Origin: Desulfovibrionaceae bacterium
GTDB taxonomy: Bacteria > Desulfobacterota > Desulfovibrionia > Desulfovibrionales > Desulfovibrionaceae
DNA length: 48,135 nt
Reading direction: 5' to 3'
Assembly: GCA_029011315.1 (NCBI GenBank)
Contig: JAQXLA010000023.1
Coordinates: 1 to 48,135, forward strand
Positions 1 through 7,575 of this stretch are shown here, in pieces. A model generated the notes under the pieces. It saw only the letters and a list, made by a program, of their open reading frames with translations, ran no database searches and was not told where the DNA came from. How positions within the stretch are numbered: position 1 is the first letter of the stretch; each line of letters starts with the position of its first letter. A program made the position numbers and the translations under genes.

Positions 1-98
1 GAGGGTACACCCGATCCCATTCCGAACTCGGAAGTTAAGCTCTCCATCGCCGATGATACTGCATATCTCTATGTGGGAAAGTAGGTCGACGCCAGGGC
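1..98 (+). rRNA. rrf: 5S ribosomal RNA, 5'-truncated by window edge
   Basis: The opening bases carry the conserved 5S core: the cccgatcccattccgaactc stretch, then gaagttaagc, then a 3' arm ending near gccagggc. The 5' end (roughly the first 20 bases of a 115-120 nt molecule) lies before the window. It is followed by a strong terminator, so this is the distal end of an rRNA operon transcribed on the + strand. The exact 3' end is uncertain by a few bases. Confidence 0.93.
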
Positions 99-127
99 TT
101 TTTTTATGCGCTTTGCGCGCTTCCCCT

Positions 128-165
128 GAGGCTGCTCCGGGTACCGGAGCAGCCTCTCTTTTTAT
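128..165 (+). terminator. rRNA-operon rho-independent terminator
   Basis: A perfect 13-bp GC-rich stem (128-140 pairing with 144-156) has a 3-nt loop and is followed by a T-rich run at 157-164. It lies just after the 5S gene. The convergent hsdS gene ends only about 10 bases further on. A T-run is present only on the + side, so it mainly serves the rRNA transcript. Confidence 0.9.
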
Positions 166-173
166 CCCCCCCA

Positions 174-1298
174 TCACATCGCCTCTTTCTTTTTCGCTTC
201 CCTGAACGTCAAAAGTCTGTCCCGATAGTATTCGTACTGCTTCCTTCTGGCTGCGATTTCGGCAGGAAGGCCGGACGTGAGGTCATTGCACAGAGCGTCA
301 AAGCGGTCTAGGATAGCCACAATGCGTTCCTGTTCTTCAAGCGGGGGAACGGGGATAGTAAGTTGGTGAAGTTTACTTCCTTTTATACCCTTGACCGTTG
401 AACCTGTTGCCGCTCTATCAAGTTTTTCTTGGAACTCTCTTCCTAAAAGGACATACTTCAAAAAGGAATTATCCAACTTACTTGTTTTGCTTCGGTATTT
501 GATTACTCGTTGAGCCAGAGCAATATTTTCTCTGTCAATTTGTGCGACATATCCGCAAGGAGCCTCGGTTGTAATAAGCACATCACCAATTTGAGGCTTA
601 CCTCTTCTCATTACTTCATCGTAGTTATCCTCGGAAATGTATTCTTTGGATGCTTCGTAATCTATGAAGCCTTTTCTGATATTCTTTGCCGTAACAAGGA
701 AAATACCTTCTTCTGTCTTTTTCGGTGTTTTACCCCGATAATCAACATAGTCACAGACCTCAATAAGTTTTTCCCATTTCGTCTTTTTGTCAAAAGTCAG
801 TAACTTATCATTATCATATTGATATTGTTGCTTTCTTTTGGTAAGTTCGGCGGTAAGTTCGGCGAAATTGTCTAATATCCTCACTATCTCTTCTTGGATG
901 GGAAGAGGTGGAACGGGAATTTTTATTTTATTCAATACAGATTGGGTAAGGCTTGGAACTCCACCACCAGTATTCAGTTTCTCAATATGCTGAGTTTCAA
1001 TGAAATAATATACAAACTTTTCAATAACAATATTACTGTTGATAACAGTATAAAATATAGTATCTACCGTCCAAAATGGAGTATCCACATAATACAACTT
1101 ATCAATAGAACCTTTTCTTGGAATAAGAACTGACGGTCTATCATAAGCGTATGTGTCAATATATGCGATAATCCCACCAGAGCCATAAACAGGGATATCG
1201 CCAGTTTCAAACTCTTTATAGTCCTTACCATTTTTTATAGTAAGAACTTCTCTTAATTCTTTATACTCCACCCCATTCGGGCAGAGTTCCGAAAGCAA
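174..1298 (-). CDS. hsdS: Type I restriction-modification specificity subunit (orphan HsdS), phase-variable 5' end
   Basis: HsdS sets the DNA target of a type I restriction-modification complex. Two target-recognition halves are visible: residues about 1-128 and 175-320. Each is followed by a conserved helical region starting PVPPL plus IQEE/LEEQ, then a heptad-like ILDNF or ILDRF segment ending in KLLTF/RLLTF. The N-terminus LSELCPNGVEYKEL is typical, but HsdS proteins normally have about 10-30 residues before it. The only start in this frame is a TTG at 1298 without a good Shine-Dalgarno. A well-placed ATG (1392, with GGGGAG 8 nt upstream) lies in another frame on the far side of eight GAAAG repeats; nine or six repeats would join it in frame to this ORF, giving an N-terminus of about 30 extra residues. 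The present sequence therefore looks OFF or weakly expressed. No hsdM or hsdR is adjacent. The gene is AT-rich compared with its neighbours, suggesting horizontal acquisition. Confidence 0.9.
   Translation of the reverse strand: MLSELCPNGVEYKELREVLTIKNGKDYKEFETGDIPVYGSGGIIAYIDTYAYDRPSVLIPRKGSIDKLYYVDTPFWTVDTIFYTVINSNIVIEKFVYYFIETQHIEKLNTGGGVPSLTQSVLNKIKIPVPPLPIQEEIVRILDNFAELTAELTKRKQQYQYDNDKLLTFDKKTKWEKLIEVCDYVDYRGKTPKKTEEGIFLVTAKNIRKGFIDYEASKEYISEDNYDEVMRRGKPQIGDVLITTEAPCGYVAQIDRENIALAQRVIKYRSKTSKLDNSFLKYVLLGREFQEKLDRAATGSTVKGIKGSKLHQLTIPVPPLEEQERIVAILDRFDALCNDLTSGLPAEIAARRKQYEYYRDRLLTFREAKKKEAM
841..864 (-). repeat. 12-bp tandem repeat x2 in HsdS central spacer
   Basis: Two exact copies of gtaagttcggcg (841-852, 853-864) encode AELT-AELT at residues 146-153 of HsdS, within the helical spacer between the two target-recognition domains. 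In EcoR124I/EcoR124II the equivalent TAEL repeat occurs two or three times, and the copy number sets the length of the nonspecific spacer in the recognition sequence (established knowledge). A 12-bp change stays in frame, so slippage here could change specificity without breaking the protein. Confidence 0.85.
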
Positions 1299-1311
1299 AG
1301 AAGAAAGAACG

Positions 1312-1354
1312 CTTTCCTTTCCTTTCCTTTCCTTTCCTTTCCTTTCCTTTCCTT
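1312..1354 (-). repeat. Pentanucleotide SSR, (CTTTC)8 on + / (GAAAG)8 on -
   Basis: Eight perfect copies of ctttc occupy 1312-1351, with a partial ninth copy (ctt) to 1354. On the coding (-) strand the tract lies between the ATG at 1392 and the conserved HsdS sequence starting near 1298. The distance from ATG to TTG is 94 nt, out of frame by one; adding one 5-nt unit (99 nt) or removing two (84 nt) restores frame. The tract would encode a repeating ERKGK pentapeptide. In the present count, the ATG frame runs into a TAA at 1261-1263, and the HsdS frame has a TAA at 1353-1355 just upstream of the tract. This is the classic layout of slipped-strand phase variation. Confidence 0.93.
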
Positions 1355-1472
1355 AAAAGAAATTCCTCAATCTTCGCTTCTTCCTGATTCATCCCTGTCT
1401 CTCCCCCCGTTCTATCTTCCCCAAAAACAAAATCCTTTTCCCACTGCCTTTTTTGCAGTATACTTCATATTC

Positions 1473-1501
1473 AGTATAAATGGAGATAACGGATGAAACA
1501 A
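1473..1501 (-). promoter_or_regulatory. Candidate sigma-70 promoter for hsdS
   Basis: Reading the minus strand, TTGTTT (1501-1496) is followed after exactly 17 nt by TATACT (1478-1473), about 80 nt before the ATG at 1392. It overlaps the pgpA start codon on the other strand. A + strand counterpart (TTGCAG, 16 nt, TATAAA at 1475-1480) also exists, but lies too close to the pgpA ATG to give a normal leader. Both are pattern matches only. Confidence 0.35.
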
Positions 1502-2014
1502 TATGGAGCTTTAAGCCCTTCTGGGCAACATCCCATGACATGGACTTTTGCCTTTACTTCGCCATGGCATTGTCTTGCTTCTTTTGGAGGAAGCGGTGTA
1601 TTGCGTCCCGCTTCGGGCACTTGGGGCACGCTGGCCGGTCTTTTAGTCTACATGGCCTTTTTTCCTTTTATGCCGCTGTGGATGCAGATCGGGATTATTG
1701 TCGCGGCGTTGGTGATCGGAGCCAAAGCGGCGGAGATCGCGGGGCGGAATTTGGGGGTTCACGATCATTCTTCCATCGTGATTGATGAAGTCTTTGCCAT
1801 CTGGGCTGTGCTGATGGCGGTGCCTGATACGTTTTTCTGGCAGATGGGGGCTTTTGCGGCTTTTCGTTTTTTTGACATCGTCAAAATCTGGCCAGCGAAC
1901 TATTTTGATCAGTCGCCCCGCTGGCACAATGGCTGGGGCGTGATGCTCGATGACGCCGTTGCAGCAGTGCAGGCCGTCATTTTGCTGCACATTGTGCAGT
2001 TTCTGATCCAGTGA
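1493..2014 (+). CDS. pgpA: Phosphatidylglycerophosphatase A
   Basis: PgpA removes the phosphate from phosphatidylglycerol phosphate in the inner membrane, the last step of phosphatidylglycerol synthesis. The 173-aa protein has the family signature in order: SGTWGTLAG near residue 43, IDEVFAIW near residue 98, RFFDIVKIWP near residue 125, and a C-terminal MLDDAVAA. Hydrophobic segments lie between these motifs. Length matches the family (about 160-175 aa). The ATG has GGAG about 8 nt upstream. It is transcribed alone, divergent from hsdS and convergent with ppx. Confidence 0.9.
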   Translation: MKQYGALSPSGQHPMTWTFAFTSPWHCLASFGGSGVLRPASGTWGTLAGLLVYMAFFPFMPLWMQIGIIVAALVIGAKAAEIAGRNLGVHDHSSIVIDEVFAIWAVLMAVPDTFFWQMGAFAAFRFFDIVKIWPANYFDQSPRWHNGWGVMLDDAVAAVQAVILLHIVQFLIQ

Positions 2015-2068
2015 GCGGTCATACCGTCTTTTCTGATGCTGGAATGATAAAAGCAGATAAAATTTGAG

Positions 2069-2116
2069 AAACGCGGCGAATCTTGGAACGAGATAGAGAT
2101 TTCGCCGCGTTTTGTC
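2069..2116. terminator. Bidirectional terminator between pgpA and ppx
   Basis: A perfect 12-bp stem, aaacgcggcgaa (2069-2080) with ttcgccgcgttt (2101-2112), encloses a 20-nt loop in the gap between the two convergent genes. Flanking T-rich (+) and A-rich bases fit a terminator usable from either side, though the loop is long. Confidence 0.7.
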
Positions 2117-2166
2117 TAAGGAGAAGCCTGCTGTAGATCCTGAAAGAGAGAGAAAGGTCGCTTCTC

Positions 2167-3096
2167 CTAGACGAAGCGGAGAAAATGCCGGTCGAGAAAA
2201 TCCTGCAATAGGCCGTCGATCAATCCTCTTCCGGAAATTTTCAGGGTATTCATCCGCAATTCTTCCATGACTGTGCTGACGATGGCGGAACCGGGAATGA
2301 TGATGCCCGTGCGCAGAGGATTCATGCCGGGAAGGCGATCGCGTTCCTCTTCATTGCGTTGGCAGAGTTCCCGTACGATTTTCAGCAGGGAAAAATAGTA
2401 CAGTTCGTGTTTGCTGTGTTCGTCTTCCGATCGGTTCAGGCGTCCGAGGCATTTAATTGTGCCCGATGTTCCAATAAGCTCGGTTGGCGCATACTTTGAA
2501 AGGCGTTGCAGCTTTTCTCCGGCTTCTTCCCGAATCCAGTTTTTCATTGCCTCGTAGCGTTCGGCACTGACAGGTCCTGTATCGCCCTTGATGAAACGAT
2601 CGGCCAGACGGACAGCCCCCATATTCAGCGATTCCAAAGCCAATATGGTCTGTCCGGAAAAGACAGCGAGCTCGGTGCTGCCTCCTCCGATATCCATACA
2701 AATGCGGATCTCATCGTCTTGGGGAATCGAAGCGTGTACGCCCTTGCAAATCAACTCCGCTTCCCGCAGACCGGAAATGCTCTGAAAGAAAATGCCGGTC
2801 TTTTCCCGTATCAGCTTCACGAAATCCTGCCCATTGGGAGCTTCTCTTACTGCGGCTGTCGCAATAGCCGTGTAAGCAGCTGTCTGATGCTCGATGCAGA
2901 TAGCAGCCAGTTCACGGACAGCGTTGATAGTGCGCCGCATGGGCGTTTGCTGGAGTCCTGATCCGGAAAAAGCTCCTTCTCCAAGGCGTACCATGCGCTT
3001 CATGCGGCAGATCGATTCTGAAGATCCGTCCGGTTTCAGATTGATGATTCCCAGGCGGACGGAATTGGAACCGAGATCGAAGAAGGCCACATTCAT
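2167..3096 (-). CDS. ppx: Exopolyphosphatase / pppGpp phosphohydrolase family (Ppx/GppA)
   Basis: Ppx/GppA proteins hydrolyse the terminal phosphate of polyphosphate or the 5' phosphate of pppGpp. The 309-aa protein shows the ASKHA phosphate-binding motifs: FFDLGSNSVRL at the N-terminus and MDIGGGSTEL near residue 137. It corresponds to the short, two-domain form and lacks the C-terminal HD extension of the roughly 500-aa E. coli enzymes. Its ATG overlaps the ppk1 stop by 4 nt, so the two are translationally coupled and polyphosphate is the likely substrate; GppA activity cannot be excluded. Confidence 0.88.
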   Translation of the reverse strand: MNVAFFDLGSNSVRLGIINLKPDGSSESICRMKRMVRLGEGAFSGSGLQQTPMRRTINAVRELAAICIEHQTAAYTAIATAAVREAPNGQDFVKLIREKTGIFFQSISGLREAELICKGVHASIPQDDEIRICMDIGGGSTELAVFSGQTILALESLNMGAVRLADRFIKGDTGPVSAERYEAMKNWIREEAGEKLQRLSKYAPTELIGTSGTIKCLGRLNRSEDEHSKHELYYFSLLKIVRELCQRNEEERDRLPGMNPLRTGIIIPGSAIVSTVMEELRMNTLKISGRGLIDGLLQDFLDRHFLRFV

Positions 3097-5219
3097 TTCC
3101 TTATCTGATCCTCCTGGGCATTGATAGCCGTGCCGTCACGATCCCGTCGAATGCGGACATAGCTGCCTTTTTCGTTCAAAGCCCATGTTCGGGTATTGTC
3201 TTGAAGCTGCAAGGTAAGAATGCCGTCCGCAATCCGTTTTTTGATTTGTTCGTCAAGTATCGGCGTCAGCACTTCAATGCGCCTGTCAAGATTTCTGGGC
3301 ATGATGTCCGCACTGCCGATGTACATGCAGGGATTCCCATCGTTGCCAAAATAATACACGCGGGCATGCTCCAGAAAGCGTCCGACAATGGAGCGCACGG
3401 TGATATTTTCGCTCAAGCCGGGAATGCCGGGACGCAGGCAGCAGATGCCGCGCACGATCAGCGAGATCTTCACTCCGGCTTTGGAGGCCATGTAAAGCGC
3501 GCGGATCACAGTCTTATCTACCAGCTGATTGCATTTCATGATGATTTCACCATGGCCGCCCTGAGCTTGAATATCGATTTCATGACGTATTTTTTCAATG
3601 AGCCCGGAACGCATGGTGCGGGGCGAGACGAGCAGTTCTCTCCAGGTACTTTTTTCCGCATATCCGGTCATGACATTGAAGAGATCGGCGATGTCGGCGC
3701 AGATATCGGGCTGGCAGGTAAGAAGTCCAAGATCCGTATACATTTGAGCGGTAGCCGCATTATAGTTGCCCGTTCCGATATGGGCATATGACTGGATAGA
3801 TCCGTTTTCACGGCGCACCACCAGACAGAGCTTGGCGTGAATTTTCAGTCCGGCCAGACCGTAGACCACATTGACGCCGGCCTTTTCCAGTTCTTCAGCC
3901 CGAATGATGTTGCGTGTTTCGTCAAAGCGCGCTTTCAGTTCGACGACGGCCGTAACCTGTTTGCCGCTTTTGCGGGCATCTATCAGAGACTGCACAATAG
4001 GCGAATTCCGTCCCACTCGATACAGCGTCTGCTTAATGGAAACAACGTCTGGATCTTCTGCAGCCTGTCGGATGAAGTCTGTGACCGCTTCAAATGTGTC
4101 ATAGGGGTGATGGAGCAGGATATCTTTTTCTCGAATCGCATCAAAGGCGGATGTGCTGCGCAGTTTTTCAGGATAGTTTTGAGCGTATGCGGAAAATTTC
4201 AGTCCGGGACGGCCGGCACTGTACAAATCCATGAAATCGACCATGGCCATAGGGGTCTTAGTCCGGTAGATCTGAAAAGCCTTCAGATTCAGATGAGTAA
4301 CAAGCAGCTCTGAAAGGGAAGCAGGCATGCCCCGGGATGTTTCCAGGCGGACAACGCCGTTGAATCGCCGCTGATTGACCATATCCCGGACGGCATACAG
4401 CAGGTTGTCAGCCTCTTCTTCAGCGAGATCAATGTTGGAATTGCGGGTAATGCGAAACATTCCGCAGGATTCAAGCGTATAGCCCGGAAAAAGCAGGGAA
4501 AGATGTTCTTTGATGAGCTCTTCAAGCGGCAGGATATCCGCATTTCGGATGTCCTTTTCCGGTTCTGCGGAATCAGGATTGTCAAGAGAGCGGGGAATAA
4601 GAACGAAACGGGATACATTGTCCGGGCATCTCAGACGGGCAAAGCGCGTTTTGCCGGATTGATTTTGCAAACGGATAATGAAATTCAGACTCAGATTGGA
4701 GATCGTTGGAAAGGGGTGTCCGGGATCAATGGCCTGAGGCGTCAGCAGGGGATAAATGCGATCCCGGAAGAAGGCAAGAGCAAATCTGCGCTGCTTTTCG
4801 TTCAAATCGTCGTATTCGACCAGAGAAATGCCCTTTGCTTTCAGCGAAGGCAAAAGATCTTTCCACAGTTCTCCGGATCTTTCCAGAAGTGCCAGTGTCT
4901 GACGGCGAATGGCAGACAGCAGAGATGAAGGCGTGATACCGTCATCGGAATCCTGCGCGCCGGCTCGAGTCTCTCTGTATCGATGAAGAACTCCGGCTAC
5001 CCGAACCATGAAAAACTCATCAAGATTGGAATGAAAGATGGAAAGAAACTTCAGCTGTTCCAGCAGGGGAAGTCTGCGGTTTTCCGCTGTTTCCAGTACT
5101 CTGGCATTAAATTGCAGCCAGCTCAGCTCTCGATTGATATAGCAATCTGAGGAATCCATTTCTGAAAAAGGATCGGGAATGGGATCCTCAGCCAATGCTT
5201 TCTTCTTTTTTTCAGTCAT
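3093..5219 (-). CDS. ppk1: Polyphosphate kinase 1
   Basis: Ppk1 reversibly polymerises ATP gamma-phosphate into polyphosphate. The 708-aa length fits the family. In order: the N-terminal four-helix domain (INRELSWLQFNARVLE, then SNLDEFFMVRVAG), the head domain, and two phospholipase D-like catalytic domains. The autophosphorylated histidine is expected at His461 (GLKIHAKLCLVV) and the second essential histidine at His618 (RFLEHARVYYF). SADIMPRNLDRRIE is near the C-terminus. First gene of a ppk1-ppx operon, divergent from hpt across a 200-nt gap (5220-5419) that should hold both promoters, although no clear consensus pair stood out there. Confidence 0.97.
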   Translation of the reverse strand: MTEKKKKALAEDPIPDPFSEMDSSDCYINRELSWLQFNARVLETAENRRLPLLEQLKFLSIFHSNLDEFFMVRVAGVLHRYRETRAGAQDSDDGITPSSLLSAIRRQTLALLERSGELWKDLLPSLKAKGISLVEYDDLNEKQRRFALAFFRDRIYPLLTPQAIDPGHPFPTISNLSLNFIIRLQNQSGKTRFARLRCPDNVSRFVLIPRSLDNPDSAEPEKDIRNADILPLEELIKEHLSLLFPGYTLESCGMFRITRNSNIDLAEEEADNLLYAVRDMVNQRRFNGVVRLETSRGMPASLSELLVTHLNLKAFQIYRTKTPMAMVDFMDLYSAGRPGLKFSAYAQNYPEKLRSTSAFDAIREKDILLHHPYDTFEAVTDFIRQAAEDPDVVSIKQTLYRVGRNSPIVQSLIDARKSGKQVTAVVELKARFDETRNIIRAEELEKAGVNVVYGLAGLKIHAKLCLVVRRENGSIQSYAHIGTGNYNAATAQMYTDLGLLTCQPDICADIADLFNVMTGYAEKSTWRELLVSPRTMRSGLIEKIRHEIDIQAQGGHGEIIMKCNQLVDKTVIRALYMASKAGVKISLIVRGICCLRPGIPGLSENITVRSIVGRFLEHARVYYFGNDGNPCMYIGSADIMPRNLDRRIEVLTPILDEQIKKRIADGILTLQLQDNTRTWALNEKGSYVRIRRDRDGTAINAQEDQIRK

Positions 5220-5419
5220 TTTCTCTCTCCTTAAGCATTCTATTGTTTCTGAATAGAAAGAGAATGTAAAAAGAGAAAGGAACGTTGTGTAAAAAACAGG
5301 TAAAATCAGCAGAAGGAGAAAACAGGAAAAAACGGTCTATTCTATTGTGAAATTATTGAAAAATCAGTAACGTCAATTTTTTCAATCTGGTCCTGTGACA
5401 ATGCCGGAAGAGGAGGAGC

Positions 5420-5986
5420 ATGATGGAGGAAATCTGGTCTGCTGACAGGTTCACAAGCCGGATCAAACGGATTCTTATCACCAAAGAGGAAATCGATGCT
5501 GCCGTACGCCGTCTTGGTGCTGCCATCAGTGCGGAGTATGCCGGGCGTCCTGTCCTGCTGGTCAGTGTGCTGAAGGGAGCTTTTGTTTTTCTTTCGGATC
5601 TCAGCCGCGCTATTGCCATTCCCTGCGAAATTGGCTTTATGTGCGCGAAAAGTTATTATGACGGCACGGTTTCCGCCGGGAAGGTCACCGTGACGATGGA
5701 TCTGGATCAGGATGTCAGCCGGTATCATATCATTGTTGTGGAAGATATCATCGATACCGGCAGAACGCTCAGGGAAATTGTGGAGATGCTGAAGGCTCGC
5801 AGGCCGCTTTCTCTGAAAGTGGTGACGCTGCTGGACAAGCCTTCTCGCCGTCTGGTTGATTTTCAGGCTGATACGGCACTTTTTACCATACCGGACAGCT
5901 TTGTCGTCGGCTATGGTCTTGACTGTGCCGAGCATTACAGAAATCTGCCCTATATTGCCGAATATGAGGAGTGTGAGCGATGCTGA
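5420..5986 (+). CDS. hpt: Hypoxanthine phosphoribosyltransferase
   Basis: This enzyme salvages hypoxanthine (and usually guanine) with PRPP to give IMP/GMP in the cytoplasm. The 188-aa protein carries the PRPP-binding motif VVEDIIDTGRTL near residue 110, an early LVSVLKGAFVF loop and a C-terminal FVVGYGLD segment typical of HPRT. Two ATG codons stand in tandem (5420 and 5423) behind GGAGGAG. Its stop overlaps the start of the downstream purine permease by 7 nt, so uptake and salvage are co-expressed. Confidence 0.93.
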   Translation: MMEEIWSADRFTSRIKRILITKEEIDAAVRRLGAAISAEYAGRPVLLVSVLKGAFVFLSDLSRAIAIPCEIGFMCAKSYYDGTVSAGKVTVTMDLDQDVSRYHIIVVEDIIDTGRTLREIVEMLKARRPLSLKVVTLLDKPSRRLVDFQADTALFTIPDSFVVGYGLDCAEHYRNLPYIAEYEECERC

Positions 5987-7344
5987 TGCAATGCTTCAAG
6001 CTGAAGGAACACGGGACAACAGTCAGGACGGAACTGCTTGCCGGAATGACGACCTTTATGACGATGGCCTATATTCTGGCGGTCAATCCCAGCATTCTCG
6101 GGGCGGCCGGCATGGATGTCACGGCTGTTTTTCTCGCTACATGCCTGGCTTCGGTCATTGGCTGCACCTGCATGGCGTTTATGGCCAATATGCCGCTGGC
6201 CCTTTCCGCAGGCATGGGCTTAAACGCCTTCTTTGCCTATACGGTTGTGCTGGGTATGGGATATCCGTGGCAGATTGCGCTTCTGGCTGTGTTTGTCGAA
6301 GGTCTTGTTTTCATCCTGCTTTCTCTCCTGAACGTTCGGGAAGCGATTTTCAATGCCATTCCCTATGAGATCAAGCAGGCCGTTTCCGTAGGCATCGGGC
6401 TGTTTATTGCGTTTATTGGATTGCAGAAAGCCGGTGTATGTGTGGATAATCCGGCGACTCTCGTGGGAATTTTGCGTTTTTCCGGCGAGATTGCCAATAA
6501 GGAAATCTGTGCTTTGCTGGCTCTTCTCGGGACGCTCGTCACAGCGGTTCTCTATATTCGGAATATTCGTGGATCGATTTTGATCGGCATCTTTTTCACC
6601 TGGTTTGCAGGCATGTTCTGCCAGATGACGGGCATGTATGTTCCGGATCCGGCCTCTGGTTTCTTCTCGCTGCTTCCCCAAGCCAGCTTTACGGATTTTT
6701 CCAGAATCGGGCTGACCTTTGGTCAGTGTTTTCATTTCGACATGAGCGGTTTCTCCTTTATCAATTTTTGCGTGGTCGTGCTGTCCTTTCTGTTTGTTGA
6801 CTTTTTCGATACGCTCGGAACCGTCATTGGCGTAAGTGCCAGAGCCGGAATGCTTGATGAGCAGGGGCGTCTGCCGCAGATTCGTTCCGTTCTGATGGCT
6901 GATGCCGTTGCCACGACGTTTGGCGCTGTTTTTGGCACTTCGACGACAACGACGTATGTTGAATCGTCCACAGGCGTCGCGACGGGAGGCCGCACAGGGC
7001 TCACGGCGCTGACGGTTGCTTTCTTCTTTTTGCTTTCCATGCTGTTTGCGCCGGTCTTTACGGCAATTCCTCCCTTTGCTACGGCCCCGGCTTTGATCTT
7101 TGTGGGATTTCTGATGTTCAGCAACGTAGCGCAGATTTCATTTGCCTCAGAGCATTATGCTTCGGCCATCCCCGCCTATCTGTGCATTCTGGCTATGCCG
7201 CTGTTTTACAGTATTTCAGAAGGCATCGCCCTCGGTGTCATTTTCTTCGTGCTGATCAATCATTTGTGCGGCAGAAGCCGCAAGATCACGCCCATCATGT
7301 ATGCTTTGGCGCTTTTATTCCTTTTGAAATACATGCTTTTTTAA
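5980..7344 (+). CDS. NCS2-family purine permease (AzgA/GhxP-like)
   Basis: A 454-aa polytopic membrane protein that would import adenine, guanine or hypoxanthine by proton symport. The N-terminal TELLAGMTTFMTMAYILAVN is the hallmark of the AzgA-type branch of the family. Further motifs are SAGMGLNAFFAY in TM3, FVDFFDTLGTVIGVS near residue 270 and GTSTTTTYVESSTGVA near residue 320. Overlap with hpt supports a purine-base substrate. Start ATG 5980; an in-frame ATG at 5986 is an alternative. Substrate preference within the family cannot be read from sequence. Confidence 0.92.
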   Translation: MLMQCFKLKEHGTTVRTELLAGMTTFMTMAYILAVNPSILGAAGMDVTAVFLATCLASVIGCTCMAFMANMPLALSAGMGLNAFFAYTVVLGMGYPWQIALLAVFVEGLVFILLSLLNVREAIFNAIPYEIKQAVSVGIGLFIAFIGLQKAGVCVDNPATLVGILRFSGEIANKEICALLALLGTLVTAVLYIRNIRGSILIGIFFTWFAGMFCQMTGMYVPDPASGFFSLLPQASFTDFSRIGLTFGQCFHFDMSGFSFINFCVVVLSFLFVDFFDTLGTVIGVSARAGMLDEQGRLPQIRSVLMADAVATTFGAVFGTSTTTTYVESSTGVATGGRTGLTALTVAFFFLLSMLFAPVFTAIPPFATAPALIFVGFLMFSNVAQISFASEHYASAIPAYLCILAMPLFYSISEGIALGVIFFVLINHLCGRSRKITPIMYALALLFLLKYMLF

Positions 7345-7400
7345 GCATGGAGCCGAAGGACAGAATTTATCATTATTGTTTTTCGGCTCAATTTTTCCAG

Positions 7401-7447
7401 AACGGCCGCAGACAACGGATTTTCTGCGGCCGTTTCGTTTTTTTGTT
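7401..7447 (+). terminator. Terminator of hpt-permease operon
   Basis: A perfect 12-bp stem, aacggccgcaga (7401-7412) with tctgcggccgtt (7423-7434), is followed by TCGTTTTTTTG. A smaller gagccgaa/ttcggctc pair lies just before it. It closes the housekeeping block; everything after it up to tRNA-Asn is accessory. Confidence 0.88.
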
Positions 7448-7521
7448 CCTGTGCGTTCTCAGAGACATTGTTGAGCATGCCAGCGAATTTTTTGAGAAGA
7501 GGCAGAAATATTCATTGCAGT

Positions 7522-7545
7522 TATATATATATATATATATATATA
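7522..7545. repeat. (TA)12 dinucleotide tract upstream of the DUF1848 gene
   Basis: Twelve uninterrupted TA units end 30 nt before the ATG at 7576 and are followed by more AT-only sequence. This is within reach of a promoter or 5' leader. Slippage here could change promoter spacing. The rest of the 230-nt gap 7345-7575 holds the terminator described above and no gene. Confidence 0.9.
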
Positions 7546-7575
7546 ATAAAATTTATTTTTTGAGGTAATGCACAT

